A stretch of 64,000 bases of DNA, taken from NCBI GenBank assembly GCA_965238265.1, contig OZ250185.1, forward strand, positions 992,001 to 1,056,000. Reading direction: 5' to 3'. The DNA comes from JAJDUF01 sp965238265. GTDB lineage: Bacteria > Chloroflexota > UBA11872 > UBA12225 > JAJDUF01. Positions 19,671 through 29,342 of this stretch are shown here, in pieces. Under the pieces are notes generated by a model. It saw nothing but the letters and a program-made list of their open reading frames with translations. It had not been told where the DNA came from and searched no databases. Each line of letters opens with the position of its first letter. Position 1 is the first letter of the stretch. The position numbers were made by a program, and so were the translations under genes.

Positions 19671-21413
19671 CTATGTGCCTTCCCAATGCAACGAAGTACG
19701 GCGCTGATCTAGTTCGACAATGACCTTGGCAAAGAGGAATCCGTAACGCTCAACGCTAGGATAGTCCTGCGGCTCGCCATTCACACGCAGCGTCAGCGGG
19801 CATCCCCGCGGCCTATGCACAAGGATGCAGGCATCCTGGAGCTGCGTCTCCGCTGTAAGGTGGATGCTGTGTCTGTCGTCGAAGGTGAACCGCACGGCGC
19901 GGCGTGCTCGCTCCCAAGCATTGATCTCGTAGGACTGCCACCACGGCAGCCCGCGTGTGCTGACGAGCTGTACGAGGTCTGTCATCGCAGTTGGTACGCC
20001 TGGACGGAGGACATGGTTGGGGTGGAAGAGATAGTGTGCAATACCGTAGTGTCGCTGCACGCGGTCGAGCAGTAACGGGCCTGCTGAGTAGGGCGCGAGC
20101 CAGCCCGGCCGGGCGTCAGGATCACTGACCGGGTGCATGAGGTCTTGGGTCAGCAGATTCACTTCCAGTACGTCGCTGCATACTCCCGAATCCGGATCCA
20201 TGGGAAACCAGGGATGGGAGCTCCCCACGAGATACCCCGTGTTGCCGCGCCGGTTTGGACCCTTCGTTTGATCAGTAGCGACGCCAAGTTTGGTGAGCCA
20301 GTGGAAGAACTCCAAGTACCCTTCCCAGCGCAGACCATGGTTCTTGTTGGTGATTACGGCATCCAGCCCAGCTTCCTGTTTAAGGTACGACCACTGGAAG
20401 CGTAGGTCCTCAAAGCGCCACCGCGTATGCTCCATCTGGGTGCGCGCATCGAAGTGGAGCGCGAGCTCGCTCCCCGAGGACCGCACGGCGTCGTAGAACT
20501 GGCGGGTGTAGCCGGGGTAGAGGATGCACCAGGTTGACTTGATCCCGAGCTCCTGCACGCGCTCGAGCATGTGCCACGCCTTCTCGATCTGGTTGCCATC
20601 GGAGTCATGCGAGAGGTGCGCGATCGCTGTGAGGTCACCGGGCCAGTACCACAGCAGTGGAAACACCGCGCGGGCGTGCGTGGCGCAATAGAAGACGCTG
20701 CGCAGGAGAATGGCGCGCAACTCATCACCAATCGCTTCCAAGAAGAAGGGGACTTCGGTGTCGTGTGTACGATCCCGGTTCCAGTCCAGCACCATGCCGT
20801 CTTCAACGTTGAACCTGCCGTCGTCAATATCGGCAGTACCATCCGGAGCAGGCACGCCATCCTGAAAGATGGGAATGCCTTGCAACATGTGCAGGATACA
20901 CCAGGGCAAGTCGGCGGCCGTAAATAGAACAAGCCCCCGGCCCTGCCGGTGCTCTGAAATCCCCACACCAACCTGTTTGCCATCGGCGTCCGTCAACTCC
21001 GCCAGGACGGTTGCGCCAGAAACCTGGGCCGTGGCGGCGTCCCAGACGTGGAGTGAACTGTGGAGGTCGCGGACGACCACGTGATGTGGCTGCGTAACAC
21101 GCAGAAATCCTTCGTGCAACCCCGACTGCGACTGCACACCACAGAGGTCGTCGAGGCCGCTGGTGCCTCCCAAGGCAACCAAGGCCCCTCCGCTGGCGAC
21201 GAACCGGTACATCGCTTCTACATCTGGTGGAGAAGTATGGTGAGGGAGGAGGACCACTCTGGTATCGAGGAGCGCTTCTGCGAGACCGGCAGAGTCGATG
21301 CGCGCGAACGGGATGCCGGCATGGCCCAGCACCTCCAGGATGTACCGCGAGCGGGGATGGTATGCACCATCCTGCAGATAGACGCCGATGGAGCCGGGAT
21401 GGCCACGGATCAT
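19671..21413 (-). CDS. Deacetylase-like protein with N-terminal amidotransferase-like domain
   Basis: The protein of about 580 residues starts MIRGHPGSIGVYLQDGAYHP; I prefer the ATG at 21413, which has a GTAGGAG site 10 bases upstream, over the frame start at 21446. Residues 1-190 look like a class I glutamine-amidotransferase/beta-galactosidase-trimerisation fold (VLLPHHTSPPDVEAMYRFVASGG). Around residues 260-330 the sequence TAIAHLSHDSDGNQIEKAWHML and ELALHFDART resembles a NodB/polysaccharide-deacetylase-like barrel. A role in acting on carbohydrates is plausible from the neighbouring sulfatase and hydrolase genes, but the substrate is unknown. Confidence 0.6.
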   Translation of the reverse strand: MIRGHPGSIGVYLQDGAYHPRSRYILEVLGHAGIPFARIDSAGLAEALLDTRVVLLPHHTSPPDVEAMYRFVASGGALVALGGTSGLDDLCGVQSQSGLHEGFLRVTQPHHVVVRDLHSSLHVWDAATAQVSGATVLAELTDADGKQVGVGISEHRQGRGLVLFTAADLPWCILHMLQGIPIFQDGVPAPDGTADIDDGRFNVEDGMVLDWNRDRTHDTEVPFFLEAIGDELRAILLRSVFYCATHARAVFPLLWYWPGDLTAIAHLSHDSDGNQIEKAWHMLERVQELGIKSTWCILYPGYTRQFYDAVRSSGSELALHFDARTQMEHTRWRFEDLRFQWSYLKQEAGLDAVITNKNHGLRWEGYLEFFHWLTKLGVATDQTKGPNRRGNTGYLVGSSHPWFPMDPDSGVCSDVLEVNLLTQDLMHPVSDPDARPGWLAPYSAGPLLLDRVQRHYGIAHYLFHPNHVLRPGVPTAMTDLVQLVSTRGLPWWQSYEINAWERARRAVRFTFDDRHSIHLTAETQLQDACILVHRPRGCPLTLRVNGEPQDYPSVERYGFLFAKVIVELDQRRTSLHWEGT

Positions 21414-21616
21414 GGCTGTGTATCTCCTACAGCGGGGCCGCTGCAATGCCCTGGGTTAGCACCAGGCTTCGCGAAGCAGACGGACTGCGGTTTGCTCAAT
21501 CATTACGCCGGCCTCTGCGGTGTGCCGGCTGTGCGGTCCCAAGTTGACCTCGTAGGCGCCCTCGTCGAAGGCACGTGACGTCGGGAAGTAGCCCTGCCAG
21601 TCGTTCGCATAGCCGG

Positions 21617-21748
21617 CTATTGCCGTGACTGGAATTCTTCATAGAGGTCGACGCCTGGCAGGTCTGGGGTGAACCGAATCTCCTTTTGCCGTTTGTTCCA
21701 GGATTCGGGGCCTTCCAGGATCCATATCATGTGTTCAGGGTTAGCCAT
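21617..21748 (-). CDS. 43-residue protein resembling the N terminus of pentapeptide-repeat proteins
   Basis: An ATG at 21748 preceded by GGAGGAAGTACCTC encodes MANPEHMIWILEGPESWNK, then RFTPDLPGVDLYEEFQ and a stop. The pattern MANPEH..IL..G...WN..R.....PDL.G.DL is the usual start of bacterial pentapeptide-repeat proteins, but no repeats follow. It is probably a truncated gene, though the good ribosome site suggests it may still be translated. The longer frame beginning at 21868 is rejected. Confidence 0.45.
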   Translation of the reverse strand: MANPEHMIWILEGPESWNKRQKEIRFTPDLPGVDLYEEFQSRQ

Positions 21749-21854
21749 GAGGTACTTCCTCCGAAGTCTGTATACTGTTCGTGCTATATGGATGTCGTCC
21801 CCATGATGAACCTGCCGACGGCTCGCGTGCAATCCCTGGCTACCGCGACGTAAG

Positions 21855-22185
21855 TTAATGCCAGTCATGGGACGGCGTCATGACTACGCCCGACCGGAAG
21901 GCGGCGAGGATCCTGCCCTATCACGTTCGGCGTCCTGTCCCACCTCTAGATACGCGTCCAGTGACCTCCACCACCTAACTCTCCAATTCCCTACGACGCC
22001 TGGCGAAGAGGCCGCGCCAGCCGAGGACCTGCACATTCCCCGTTTCGTCCTCAATGATCACGAACACCGTGCCGTCCCGCCCGCGCGGGTGCCGCTTGGC
22101 CACAGGCTAGCCAATCACCGTAACCCATTCGTCATCGCCGCCCTTCTCCACTTCCCCGCCGGGAATACGCCGGGACGCAAGCCTG
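21855..22185 (-). pseudogene. Remnant of the C terminus of a DnaE2-type DNA polymerase III alpha
   Basis: The minus strand reads DDEWVTVIG, stop, PVAKRHPRGRDGTVFVIIED, ETGNVQVLGWRGLFARRRRE, LES, stop, VVEVTGRVSRGGT, two stops, then a tail ending MTPSHDWH. This is the OB-fold/C-terminal tail of error-prone DnaE2-like polymerases (VTVAGL..A..HP....VFV..EDETG.V). At least four in-frame stops and the absence of everything upstream show it is dead. Confidence 0.65.
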
Positions 22186-22855
22186 GTCTGACGAACTCCA
22201 CGAGGCAGCCTCTTGGGTACAATGCGGTTTCCAGTTGCCTCTTGGGGAAGTCAACATGACAGGGGAAGGCTTAGCCTGCCGGCGACCCGGTTTGACCCCA
22301 ATAAGGCTGCACACACATAAGCTCCCCCATAGGGCCCCCTAGAATTCGCAGTACAACAGTACGCTCTGGCCCACAGAATCAAACTGCTGTGCTCGTTGCA
22401 TACAAACATCGGAGCAACAGCACCCAAGTATCGGTTAGTCAATGGTCTGGAACTGGAAAGAGCACAATCCCGGCGGATGCTGAACTGAGAGAGGTCGCGA
22501 GAAGGACGACTCGGCGTGATCTTTATGCCGAGCCAGCCGACCCTGGTGACCCGGCGTCGCCGCTACTGATGATGCCTAGGATTGGACTGAGGGCAAGACG
22601 CACGCCCTATCAGTTCCGGTTCTTCATGTAGGATGGCAAGTTGTCGGGAAATCTGCCAGGAGCCCATCCTCTCAAGATACGATAAGAGACTCGCAGCAAC
22701 CGCAGTCCATGGGCGTCCGCATCGTCACCGAGAACAGCACCAGCCTGCGCTTTGAGGACAGCCGGTTCGAGAGTGAGTAGCCCGCCCTGCCCTGGCCGCT
22801 TCTCCGGCGGCGAGACGGGGTATGATGGCACGCCGGCGGTTCGCGAAGGCGCTTA
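22186..22855. other. Interval without a convincing gene
   Basis: About 670 bases between the polymerase remnant and the second vapBC copy. No frame resembles a known protein. A plus-strand stretch 22709-22780 reads MGVRIVTENSTSLRFEDSRF and stops, which looks like the C-terminal end of a lost gene, but I cannot name it. The interval appears to be gene debris at the border of the mobile block. Confidence 0.4.
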
Positions 22856-23281
22856 CTACCCGGCCGACCACGGATTCATTACCTCAATCCCACAGCCGGC
22901 AAAGTCATCCACATCCCGGGTCGCAACCCGTGCCCCTCGGGAGCGAGCAATCGCTGCGATCTGGCAGTCGGCCTGATTGATCGGCCGGCCAGCGGCACGG
23001 CGATCCGCCGCGATCACCGCGAATGCTCGGGCGGCCGCACTGTCGAAGGGCAAGATACGGTCGGCGAATAGGACACCGAAGGCACGCTCGGCCGCGGCAG
23101 CCAGACCGTGCCGCCGTCTTCCACCGGGCAACAGTGCGATGCCGCTGCGGATCTCCGCCTCAGTGACAGCGGTCACGAATAGGGTGCTCGCCAACTGCTG
23201 GTCCAGCCAAGCAAGGACCTCCGGCTGCGGGTAGTCCCGCATCAGTTCCGAGACAACATTGGTATCGAGAACGATCATCAC
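22856..23281 (-). CDS. vapC: VapC-type PIN-domain toxin, copy 2
   Basis: The 141-residue translation is identical to copy 1 at 7065-7490: two or three synonymous base differences only. The PIN-domain acidic residues (VLDTN, SEL, NQAD, TRDVDD) are all present. Unlike copy 1 it is not followed by an overlapping gene. Both copies are intact, so a cell carrying this segment would express two copies of the same toxin, either of which can be neutralised by either antitoxin. Confidence 0.9.
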   Translation of the reverse strand: MMIVLDTNVVSELMRDYPQPEVLAWLDQQLASTLFVTAVTEAEIRSGIALLPGGRRRHGLAAAAERAFGVLFADRILPFDSAAARAFAVIAADRRAAGRPINQADCQIAAIARSRGARVATRDVDDFAGCGIEVMNPWSAG

Positions 23282-23288
23282 CGTTGGC

Positions 23289-23534
23289 TCAGTCGAACCG
23301 GGGCGGTTCCCGCATCGGTTCCCGCGGCGGGATATCCAGCTCTACGCTGCCGAAAGGCTTGAAAAGCTCGTGGATGGCTGTACCGAGGTTTCTTACGGGG
23401 GCTTTCTCCTGCCCGAGCGCGGCTCGCAGGATGTCATGCACCTCCTCTTCCAGGGAGTGGCCATGCTGGGCCGCCCGGCGGCGGAGGCGCTGCTGTAGGC
23501 TCTCGTCGAGGTTACGGACCGTGATACTGGCCAT
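23289..23534 (-). CDS. vapB: VapB/FitA-type antitoxin, copy 2
   Basis: The 81-residue protein is identical to the copy at 7498-7743, with the same GGAGGTACGAGC ribosome site and the same upstream inverted repeat. It ends 7 bases before vapC copy 2. Because the promoter region lies inside the repeat, both operons should be controlled by the same VapBC complex. Confidence 0.88.
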   Translation of the reverse strand: MASITVRNLDESLQQRLRRRAAQHGHSLEEEVHDILRAALGQEKAPVRNLGTAIHELFKPFGSVELDIPPREPMREPPRFD

Positions 23535-24031
23535 GCTCGTACCTCCGTCTGTCAACTCATTCCATCGTACCACGACTGCACCGCAAGCAATTGGCCGGCC
23601 GAAGGCGGCGGGCGTCGTAGTCCAGAATGGAGAGCGGATTAGGGGTTCCGCGAGTATGGGTAGTGTTGCCTCACTCTCTCCGCTCGCCTATAATTGCCGG
23701 GCGCAATGACCGGGGCGCTGGGCTTGGGAACCTACAGGGGCACCACCAATTCAAACGTGGTACTGCGTACAGTCCACCTAGGCCCACCAGAGTTTGCCTT
23801 TGATGCTCGGACAGAGGTAGGTCCCTAGCCGGCCGTTGTGGCCCGCGGCTCCAAGCGCCTCCTGGCCGCCTCTCTCCAGGCGCTGCTGTCATTTGTCGCT
23901 TTGCGGGTCTGCGCTCACGATGATTCGATCCGCACCTGCTCGCCCAGTCCGAGGTCGGCTATAGCCATTATGCCTCGTGCCCAGCACCGTTAGCTCGTCG
24001 GTGACGATGCTTATGGGCAGCTCCGAAGCGC

Positions 24032-25186
24032 TCAAGTTTCCCAGCTGGCCACGAGGTTCGCCCTGACGAACTCGAGGTTCAGCGCCACTCCTAAGCCGGG
24101 GCGGTCCGAGACATGCACGTGACCGTCGCGAAACTCAATCGGCCGGTCGAGACACGCCTGGTACTTCGGAATCTGCCCAACGCTGTGCTCCAGCCGGTAG
24201 AAGTTCGGGACGGTCAGCATGGCGTGCGCGCCGGCGACGATCTGGATCGGACCGAGCGCGTTGTGAGGGCTGACCGGGACGTAGTAGGCTTCCGCCATCG
24301 CTGCGATCCGGCGCAGCTCGCTGATCCCGCCGGTCCAGCAGACATCAGGCATGATGAAGTCAGCTAACCGCTGCTCGAAGATCGGCACGAAGTCGAAGCG
24401 CGTATACAGGCGCTCGCCCACGCAGATGGGAACATTGACCTGCTCGCGCACCGAGCGGAGCGCCTGTGGGCTTTCGGGCGGTAGTGGCTCCTCAAACCAA
24501 CCAATCTTGTACGGTTCCAGGCGATTACACAGCCGAACGGCAGTGGGCACGTTGTAGTGACCGTGTGCATCAATGAGGATTTCGACCTTTGGGCCCACCG
24601 CCTCCCGCACCGCGGCGACCAGCGATGCTCCGTACTCTTCTCCCTCTGCGGAAATCTGGCCATCCAGATAAGCCGTGTGGTATGAACGCATCTCCTTGAA
24701 GGGGTCGAACTTGAGGGCGGTATGGCCACTGGCGACGGTGCGCTTGGCGGCCGCGGCGTAGTCCTCGGGCGTCTGACAGCCACCAAACCAGCCATTTGCA
24801 TAGAGCGAGACGGCATCGCGGACCTTGCCGCCGAGCAGTTGATAGACCGGACGATTGAGCAGCTGACCCTGAATGTCCCAGAGAGCGATGTCAATGGCGC
24901 TGGCTGCGGCGGTTGGCAGGCCACGCGATCCCAAGTAGGTGAAGCGCCGATAGATCTTGTGCCAGATGCGGTTGAGCGCGTCCGGGTCCTCGCCGATGAG
25001 CACCTCGGACAGGAGATGCACCGTGTTTCCAGTGATGAGACTGCCGCCACCGGGATAGTTGGTGCATTCGCCGACACCGGTGAGGCCACCGTCGGTCTCG
25101 ACCTGTACGAAGGTCCACGTGCGGCCAAACTTCGCCTGCTGGCCGGCTGGATCAATGACATACACCTTGAGACCGGTGATCTTCAT
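24032..25186 (-). CDS. Enolase-superfamily dehydratase, galactonate-dehydratase-like
   Basis: The 384-residue protein belongs to the mandelate racemase/muconate lactonizing family. Metal ligands and catalytic residues are visible: D206 and H208 in LIDAHGHYN, E232/E233 in WFEEP, E258 in VGERLY and H308 in SPHNALGP; K159 lies in TALKFDPF. The DAHGH pattern and the SPHN histidine are those of D-galactonate dehydratase (DgoD), which converts sugar acids to 2-keto-3-deoxy acids. The gene is downstream of a sulfatase on the same strand (23 bases apart), pointing to breakdown of sulfated sugars. The precise aldonate substrate cannot be read from sequence. Confidence 0.85.
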   Translation of the reverse strand: MKITGLKVYVIDPAGQQAKFGRTWTFVQVETDGGLTGVGECTNYPGGGSLITGNTVHLLSEVLIGEDPDALNRIWHKIYRRFTYLGSRGLPTAAASAIDIALWDIQGQLLNRPVYQLLGGKVRDAVSLYANGWFGGCQTPEDYAAAAKRTVASGHTALKFDPFKEMRSYHTAYLDGQISAEGEEYGASLVAAVREAVGPKVEILIDAHGHYNVPTAVRLCNRLEPYKIGWFEEPLPPESPQALRSVREQVNVPICVGERLYTRFDFVPIFEQRLADFIMPDVCWTGGISELRRIAAMAEAYYVPVSPHNALGPIQIVAGAHAMLTVPNFYRLEHSVGQIPKYQACLDRPIEFRDGHVHVSDRPGLGVALNLEFVRANLVASWET

Positions 25187-25209
25187 TACGTGTCCTCCAT
25201 GACACAGTG

Positions 25210-26601
25210 CTAGGTTCCCGTTGCCTCCCGGATAAGGAGCCGATCCTTTTGGCTCCGGCGTATCCGTCGCTCCAAGTCCACTGGGTCCCAGTGCGCCAAC
25301 AGCGCGCTCCGCAGCTCCTCGCGAATACCCTGATACGCCGGGTCACTTCCCAGGTCGTGGAACTCCCCGGGATCGCACGCCAGGTCGTACAGCTCCACCG
25401 GATCGTCCAGACTGTAGTTCAGCTTGTACCGTCCCCGCCGCAGCATCGCCATCGGCCGCGCGACCCCATGCGCCAGATACTCCGAGAAGGCCTCGTCCTT
25501 CCACTCCGCTGTTTCGCCGCGGGCCAGTGCGAGCAGACTGTCCCCGTCCAGTGCGCTCTCCTGAGGCGCATCCGCCGCCTCGACGATGGTCGCTACCAGG
25601 TCCACCAACGAGACCACCCCGCTGACTCGCCGGCCGGCCGGGACCTGCCCCGGCCAGGCCAGTTGGAGCGGCACGCGCACCGACTGCTCATAGAAGTTGG
25701 ACTTGCGCCACATCCCATGCTCGCCGGCCAGCTCGCCGTGGTCGCTGAAGTACGCGATCAGGGTGTTCTCGCGCTGCCCGGTGGCCTCCAGCGCGTCGAG
25801 CAGCCGGCCGATCTTCTCGTCGAGATAGGTAATCAGGCCGTAGTAGCCCACGCGGCCCCGGCGGACCAGCTCCTCGGGAAACTCGGCGAGGCCAAAGGCT
25901 CGCCGCATCCGCTGATAGACAGGATGCTGGTTGTCGAGGTGGCCCGGTGGGATCGTCGGCATATCCACCGCCGCTTCAGGATAGAGGTCCCAGAAGCGCT
26001 GGGGAACGACGAACGGGAAGTGGGGCGCCATGAAGGAGACGTTGAGCGCCCAGGGCTGCCGGCGCCGGGCCGGGTCGCGCAGGTAGTCGAGCGCGGCGGC
26101 CTCGGCCTGATCGTCCACCTCGATCTCCTCGGTACTGCCTGGCCCCGCCTGCTCCACGGCGCCCCATGGTCGGGGTGCGACGCGCGCGCCCTGAGACCAG
26201 TCCCGGATGGGATGGCCTCGTTCAGCGTGCAGGTCGCGGGCCAGCTGCGCTCGGAAGCCGTGCAGCTGGTCCGGGCCGTAGAAATGCTGTTTGCCGGACA
26301 GGACGACGTCGTAACCCACGGCCCGCAGCCGGTGTGCCCAGGTGGGAGCAGCGGAGGCGAGGGGCGTGGCGTTATCCCAGGCGCCGATGTGGTGGACGTA
26401 CCGCCCGGTCATAAAGGACATGCGGGAGGGCGTACAGAGTGGCGAGTTGCAGTAGGCATTCTCGAAGACGACCCCTTCAGCGGCGAGGCGATCCAGGTTG
26501 GGGGTCCGGACCAAGGGATGGCCGTAAGGTCCGCTGAACATGGGCGCGTGCTCATCGGACATGATGAGCAGCAGGTTGGGCCGGTCGGTCGTCATTGCCA
26601 T
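25210..26601 (-). CDS. Formylglycine-dependent sulfatase (type I)
   Basis: The protein starts MAMTTDRPNLLLIMSDEHAP; I chose the ATG at 26601 because the PNLL-I-SDEH metal site is at the N terminus of the family, and the longer frame overlaps the preceding gene. The CxPSR modification motif is intact as CTPSR (C56), where Cys becomes formylglycine, and is followed by TGRYVHHIG. Further metal and sulfate residues lie in YFSDHGELAGEHGMW. The family (choline-sulfatase/N-sulfoglucosamine-sulfatase-like) hydrolyses sulfate esters of sugars. There is no signal peptide, so it would act in the cytoplasm. It lies between a GH95-like hydrolase and a dehydratase. Confidence 0.92.
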   Translation of the reverse strand: MAMTTDRPNLLLIMSDEHAPMFSGPYGHPLVRTPNLDRLAAEGVVFENAYCNSPLCTPSRMSFMTGRYVHHIGAWDNATPLASAAPTWAHRLRAVGYDVVLSGKQHFYGPDQLHGFRAQLARDLHAERGHPIRDWSQGARVAPRPWGAVEQAGPGSTEEIEVDDQAEAAALDYLRDPARRRQPWALNVSFMAPHFPFVVPQRFWDLYPEAAVDMPTIPPGHLDNQHPVYQRMRRAFGLAEFPEELVRRGRVGYYGLITYLDEKIGRLLDALEATGQRENTLIAYFSDHGELAGEHGMWRKSNFYEQSVRVPLQLAWPGQVPAGRRVSGVVSLVDLVATIVEAADAPQESALDGDSLLALARGETAEWKDEAFSEYLAHGVARPMAMLRRGRYKLNYSLDDPVELYDLACDPGEFHDLGSDPAYQGIREELRSALLAHWDPVDLERRIRRSQKDRLLIREATGT

Positions 26602-26633
26602 GCGCCTCGCTCTCTTCCGGTCTACCCGCAGGC

Positions 26634-29261
26634 TCAACGAGCAGGCTCCGCCCCGGTCTGCGCTGGCGGCAAGTGCATGGTCTCGGGCGGCAGGGGCACC
26701 CACTGTCGCGGCTTACCGAGGTGTACCGGTGCTCGCTTGCGCTCTTCAGGATTGGCCAGGTGTGCCGGCCCCCAGTATACGCGCGGCTGACGCTGACGCC
26801 GCCCGCCGATAACGCGGGCTTTTTCGGGTCGAGGAGGCCCCGAGAGAGGTTCTAGGCGGTAGGTGTGCGCGACCTCCGTTTTCCAGCGGACGAGCCGCTC
26901 GCTTGGCATCGTGACCTTCCGGCCCGTGGTGAGGTCGTGAATCTGCGTCTCGCCCCAGGGGCTGACGACTTGACACGGGCCGCCGACCTCGCTGTGGACC
27001 ACGATATACGGAATCGTGCCCTGGCGATATTCGCTGGTGACGAGGAAGGCGCCTACAGCGCGCATATGAGCAAAGGCGCCGGTCCACTCCCGTGGTACGG
27101 CCGGGAACACTCTGATTCGACCATTGTAGCTCTGGAGCAGCATCTCGTTGACCGCGCCGGCGTAAGCCCACAGCGCGTGACCGTAGGATGGGCCATCGTC
27201 TCGCTGCTGTGGATGGAGGGCATAGCCGTTGCAGAAGGTCCCGTTGTGCTTGAGATGCGGGAAGATGCCCAGATCGTACAGGTATGCGCGCGCCGTGTCG
27301 CTCAATCCCAGGCGCGCTGCGACAGCTGCCAACCACATCCAGTTGGTGTTGTCCCCGACCATCGGTACGTCGAATGGAAAGAAGGGCACGCCGCGATTGC
27401 TCCGCGCCACAGCGCCTTCGAACGTGTACTTTGCCCGCGCGTAGTCGTCGGGTGGACTATCCAACCCCAGATCGCCAACGGGATAGATGGGTGCCAGCAG
27501 GCTAACATGAGCAAGTGGAAGGTCGGGCGGCGCACCCTCGTAATCCAGCAAGACCTCATCATTCCGGGGATACCTCGCCAGATGATTGGCGATCTCCCCC
27601 CATGTGACGCGCAGATCGTGGTCCACGTCCAGCAGCTCGGCTGCTTCGACGGCGGCTGAGAGCGCTACCTTGATGAACGCCAGATCAATCGTGGGATCGC
27701 GTATCCAGAGATCGCCTTGCTCCGGCGAGTGCGATGGATAGATATGGTAGGTGCCTGCGTCGTCGCGCCGGAGGTACCCCTGATAGAACTCCGCCACTCC
27801 CTTCAGGACGGGGTAGCCCACCTCTTGCAACCAGGAGCGATCCTGGGAGTAGCGGTACAACTCCCAGAAGATGAAGGCGTGCCAGGCGGACATGCCCATC
27901 CAGTAGCGCGGCCACAAGTGGGCATGGTCAATCATGTTCGGGGTCGTAAGTACGGGAAAGCGCACACCATCCACCCCATAGGTTTGACGCGTTCGGGCCC
28001 GTAGCTCGTCCAGACCCGAGGAATACAGTCGCCAATACGGCTCGCCTAGCTCTAGGTGGTTGCTGGCAAAGACCGGCCAGGTGTACTGCTGGATATTGAT
28101 ATCGCCGTGATAATTGCCGTGCAACTGCTGCCAGTCATCGAGATGCCACGGCGTCTGGATGGGGGGTGGATAGCGTCCGCGGTTGCAAGAGGCATGGTGA
28201 TAGATGGCGTGATGCCAGAGGTGGCAGAGAAACTCGTCGCTAAACGAGACAAACGACCGCTGCCAGAAGTTACTCCACCACCGCTGATGCTCCCGCGCTA
28301 GTCCGTCGTAGCCGGTCGCCTCAGCCGCGGCCACAAGCTCCCGCGCGGCCCCCAGCGGATCATCGCTTTCATGGGAGGTAACAACGCTCGTCAGCACCGT
28401 GACCTCGGGCACGTCCGGTTCGTCGAGGGTGGCTACCCATCCCGTGTCGTCCCGCTCGATGTGATAGCCAGCCCCGACAATCCGCGCCATGAGCACGTAA
28501 CGCACGCCCTCCGGAAACGGATAATCTACCCAGAAGCACCGCCCATCACATCCGAAGACAGGATTGCCGAGCGTCGGATCGGGTTGCCGATGGAGGGTGA
28601 CGCTGCGAGCTTGCGGCTCGTCGTAGATATATTCGGACCGACGAGCGCGGGGTGAGTCGTAGCCGGAGACCGGCAGCTCCCGGAACCGCACCAGGAGCAC
28701 ATTGCGCGTGGCGTGGACGAACGAGGTCGTCTGTGTTCGCATATAGCGCTTCTCAAGGTCGGTCGTCAGCTGGGCGCGGTGGAGGGAGAGTCGAGATTCG
28801 TACCCGCGTAAGACCATGCGCCCGGCCGGACTACGGAGACGGCCTCGCTCGTCAGTATCCAGGTGGAGGTGATCGGTGATCTCCGGCACACGCAACGACA
28901 GCACACCACAGGGCTTAAAGTTGGGCGGCTGGGTGCGGCCGCCGGCAATGGCCTGCTCACGCGCGCGCAGGTCGCGCAGCCCTTCCCAATCTTCCTGCTC
29001 GATCAGGCGCAAGACCTCGGCGTGCGTGGTCCACGTATAGTCCCGGTAAGGCGAGCGCAAGTCCCATACGTCAGTCTTCGTAATGCCCCAGGAGAAGCCG
29101 CCGGCACCGCCCGGCTGCCAGGCGACCGCGCAGAGATCGCCGTTGCCGAGCGGCAGCCCCGCAGTCCAGCTCCGGAGCGGCATCTGGGCAATCAGCTCAT
29201 AGGCCGATAGGCAGGAGGCGTAGTCAACCGCAAAGTCTGCACCGGGGAACTCGGTTGTCAT
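26634..29261 (-). CDS. GH95-like glycoside hydrolase
   Basis: The 875-residue protein has the N-terminal beta-sandwich (MPLRSWTAGLPLGNGDLCAVAWQPG), a middle WWSNFWQRSFVSF linker and an (alpha/alpha)6 barrel with HGNYHGDINIQQYTWPVF and YWMGMSAWHAFIFWELYRY, as in GH95 and related DUF5703-type families that act on fucosides or galactosides. No signal peptide is seen. The last 60 or so residues (from RPEKARVIGG) are Arg/Pro-rich and unlike the family; they cover a hairpin at 26801-26824 and may be a read-through extension caused by loss of the original stop. It lies 32 bases upstream of the sulfatase start. Confidence 0.72.
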   Translation of the reverse strand: MTTEFPGADFAVDYASCLSAYELIAQMPLRSWTAGLPLGNGDLCAVAWQPGGAGGFSWGITKTDVWDLRSPYRDYTWTTHAEVLRLIEQEDWEGLRDLRAREQAIAGGRTQPPNFKPCGVLSLRVPEITDHLHLDTDERGRLRSPAGRMVLRGYESRLSLHRAQLTTDLEKRYMRTQTTSFVHATRNVLLVRFRELPVSGYDSPRARRSEYIYDEPQARSVTLHRQPDPTLGNPVFGCDGRCFWVDYPFPEGVRYVLMARIVGAGYHIERDDTGWVATLDEPDVPEVTVLTSVVTSHESDDPLGAARELVAAAEATGYDGLAREHQRWWSNFWQRSFVSFSDEFLCHLWHHAIYHHASCNRGRYPPPIQTPWHLDDWQQLHGNYHGDINIQQYTWPVFASNHLELGEPYWRLYSSGLDELRARTRQTYGVDGVRFPVLTTPNMIDHAHLWPRYWMGMSAWHAFIFWELYRYSQDRSWLQEVGYPVLKGVAEFYQGYLRRDDAGTYHIYPSHSPEQGDLWIRDPTIDLAFIKVALSAAVEAAELLDVDHDLRVTWGEIANHLARYPRNDEVLLDYEGAPPDLPLAHVSLLAPIYPVGDLGLDSPPDDYARAKYTFEGAVARSNRGVPFFPFDVPMVGDNTNWMWLAAVAARLGLSDTARAYLYDLGIFPHLKHNGTFCNGYALHPQQRDDGPSYGHALWAYAGAVNEMLLQSYNGRIRVFPAVPREWTGAFAHMRAVGAFLVTSEYRQGTIPYIVVHSEVGGPCQVVSPWGETQIHDLTTGRKVTMPSERLVRWKTEVAHTYRLEPLSGPPRPEKARVIGGRRQRQPRVYWGPAHLANPEERKRAPVHLGKPRQWVPLPPETMHLPPAQTGAEPAR

Positions 29262-29342
29262 GAGCTATTCCACCTACACCGGATTGGTGCTCGGTACTCG
29301 GCCCTCAGCTTCCTCTCGTACCGGTTGCTGCGAGCTGACTGC

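Larger units (their letters stand above)
22856..23775. repeat. Long direct repeat, copy 2 (vapBC plus recombinase 3' end)
   Basis: This is the same-orientation partner of 7065-7984. Identity begins at the vapC stop codon and ends after GTACTGCGTACAGTCC; beyond this point the sequence (ACCTAGGCCC) departs from copy 1, so only about the last 20 codons of the recombinase tail are present here. The surroundings are non-coding debris, whereas copy 1 abuts cas3. Confidence 0.95.

Noticed and set aside
22251..22442. 63-codon minus-strand frame
   Set aside because: No ribosome site, no recognisable sequence and many Cys/Trp residues typical of a random frame.
25207..26790. 527-codon plus-strand frame opposite the sulfatase
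   Set aside because: Shadow of a gene with intact formylglycine and metal motifs.
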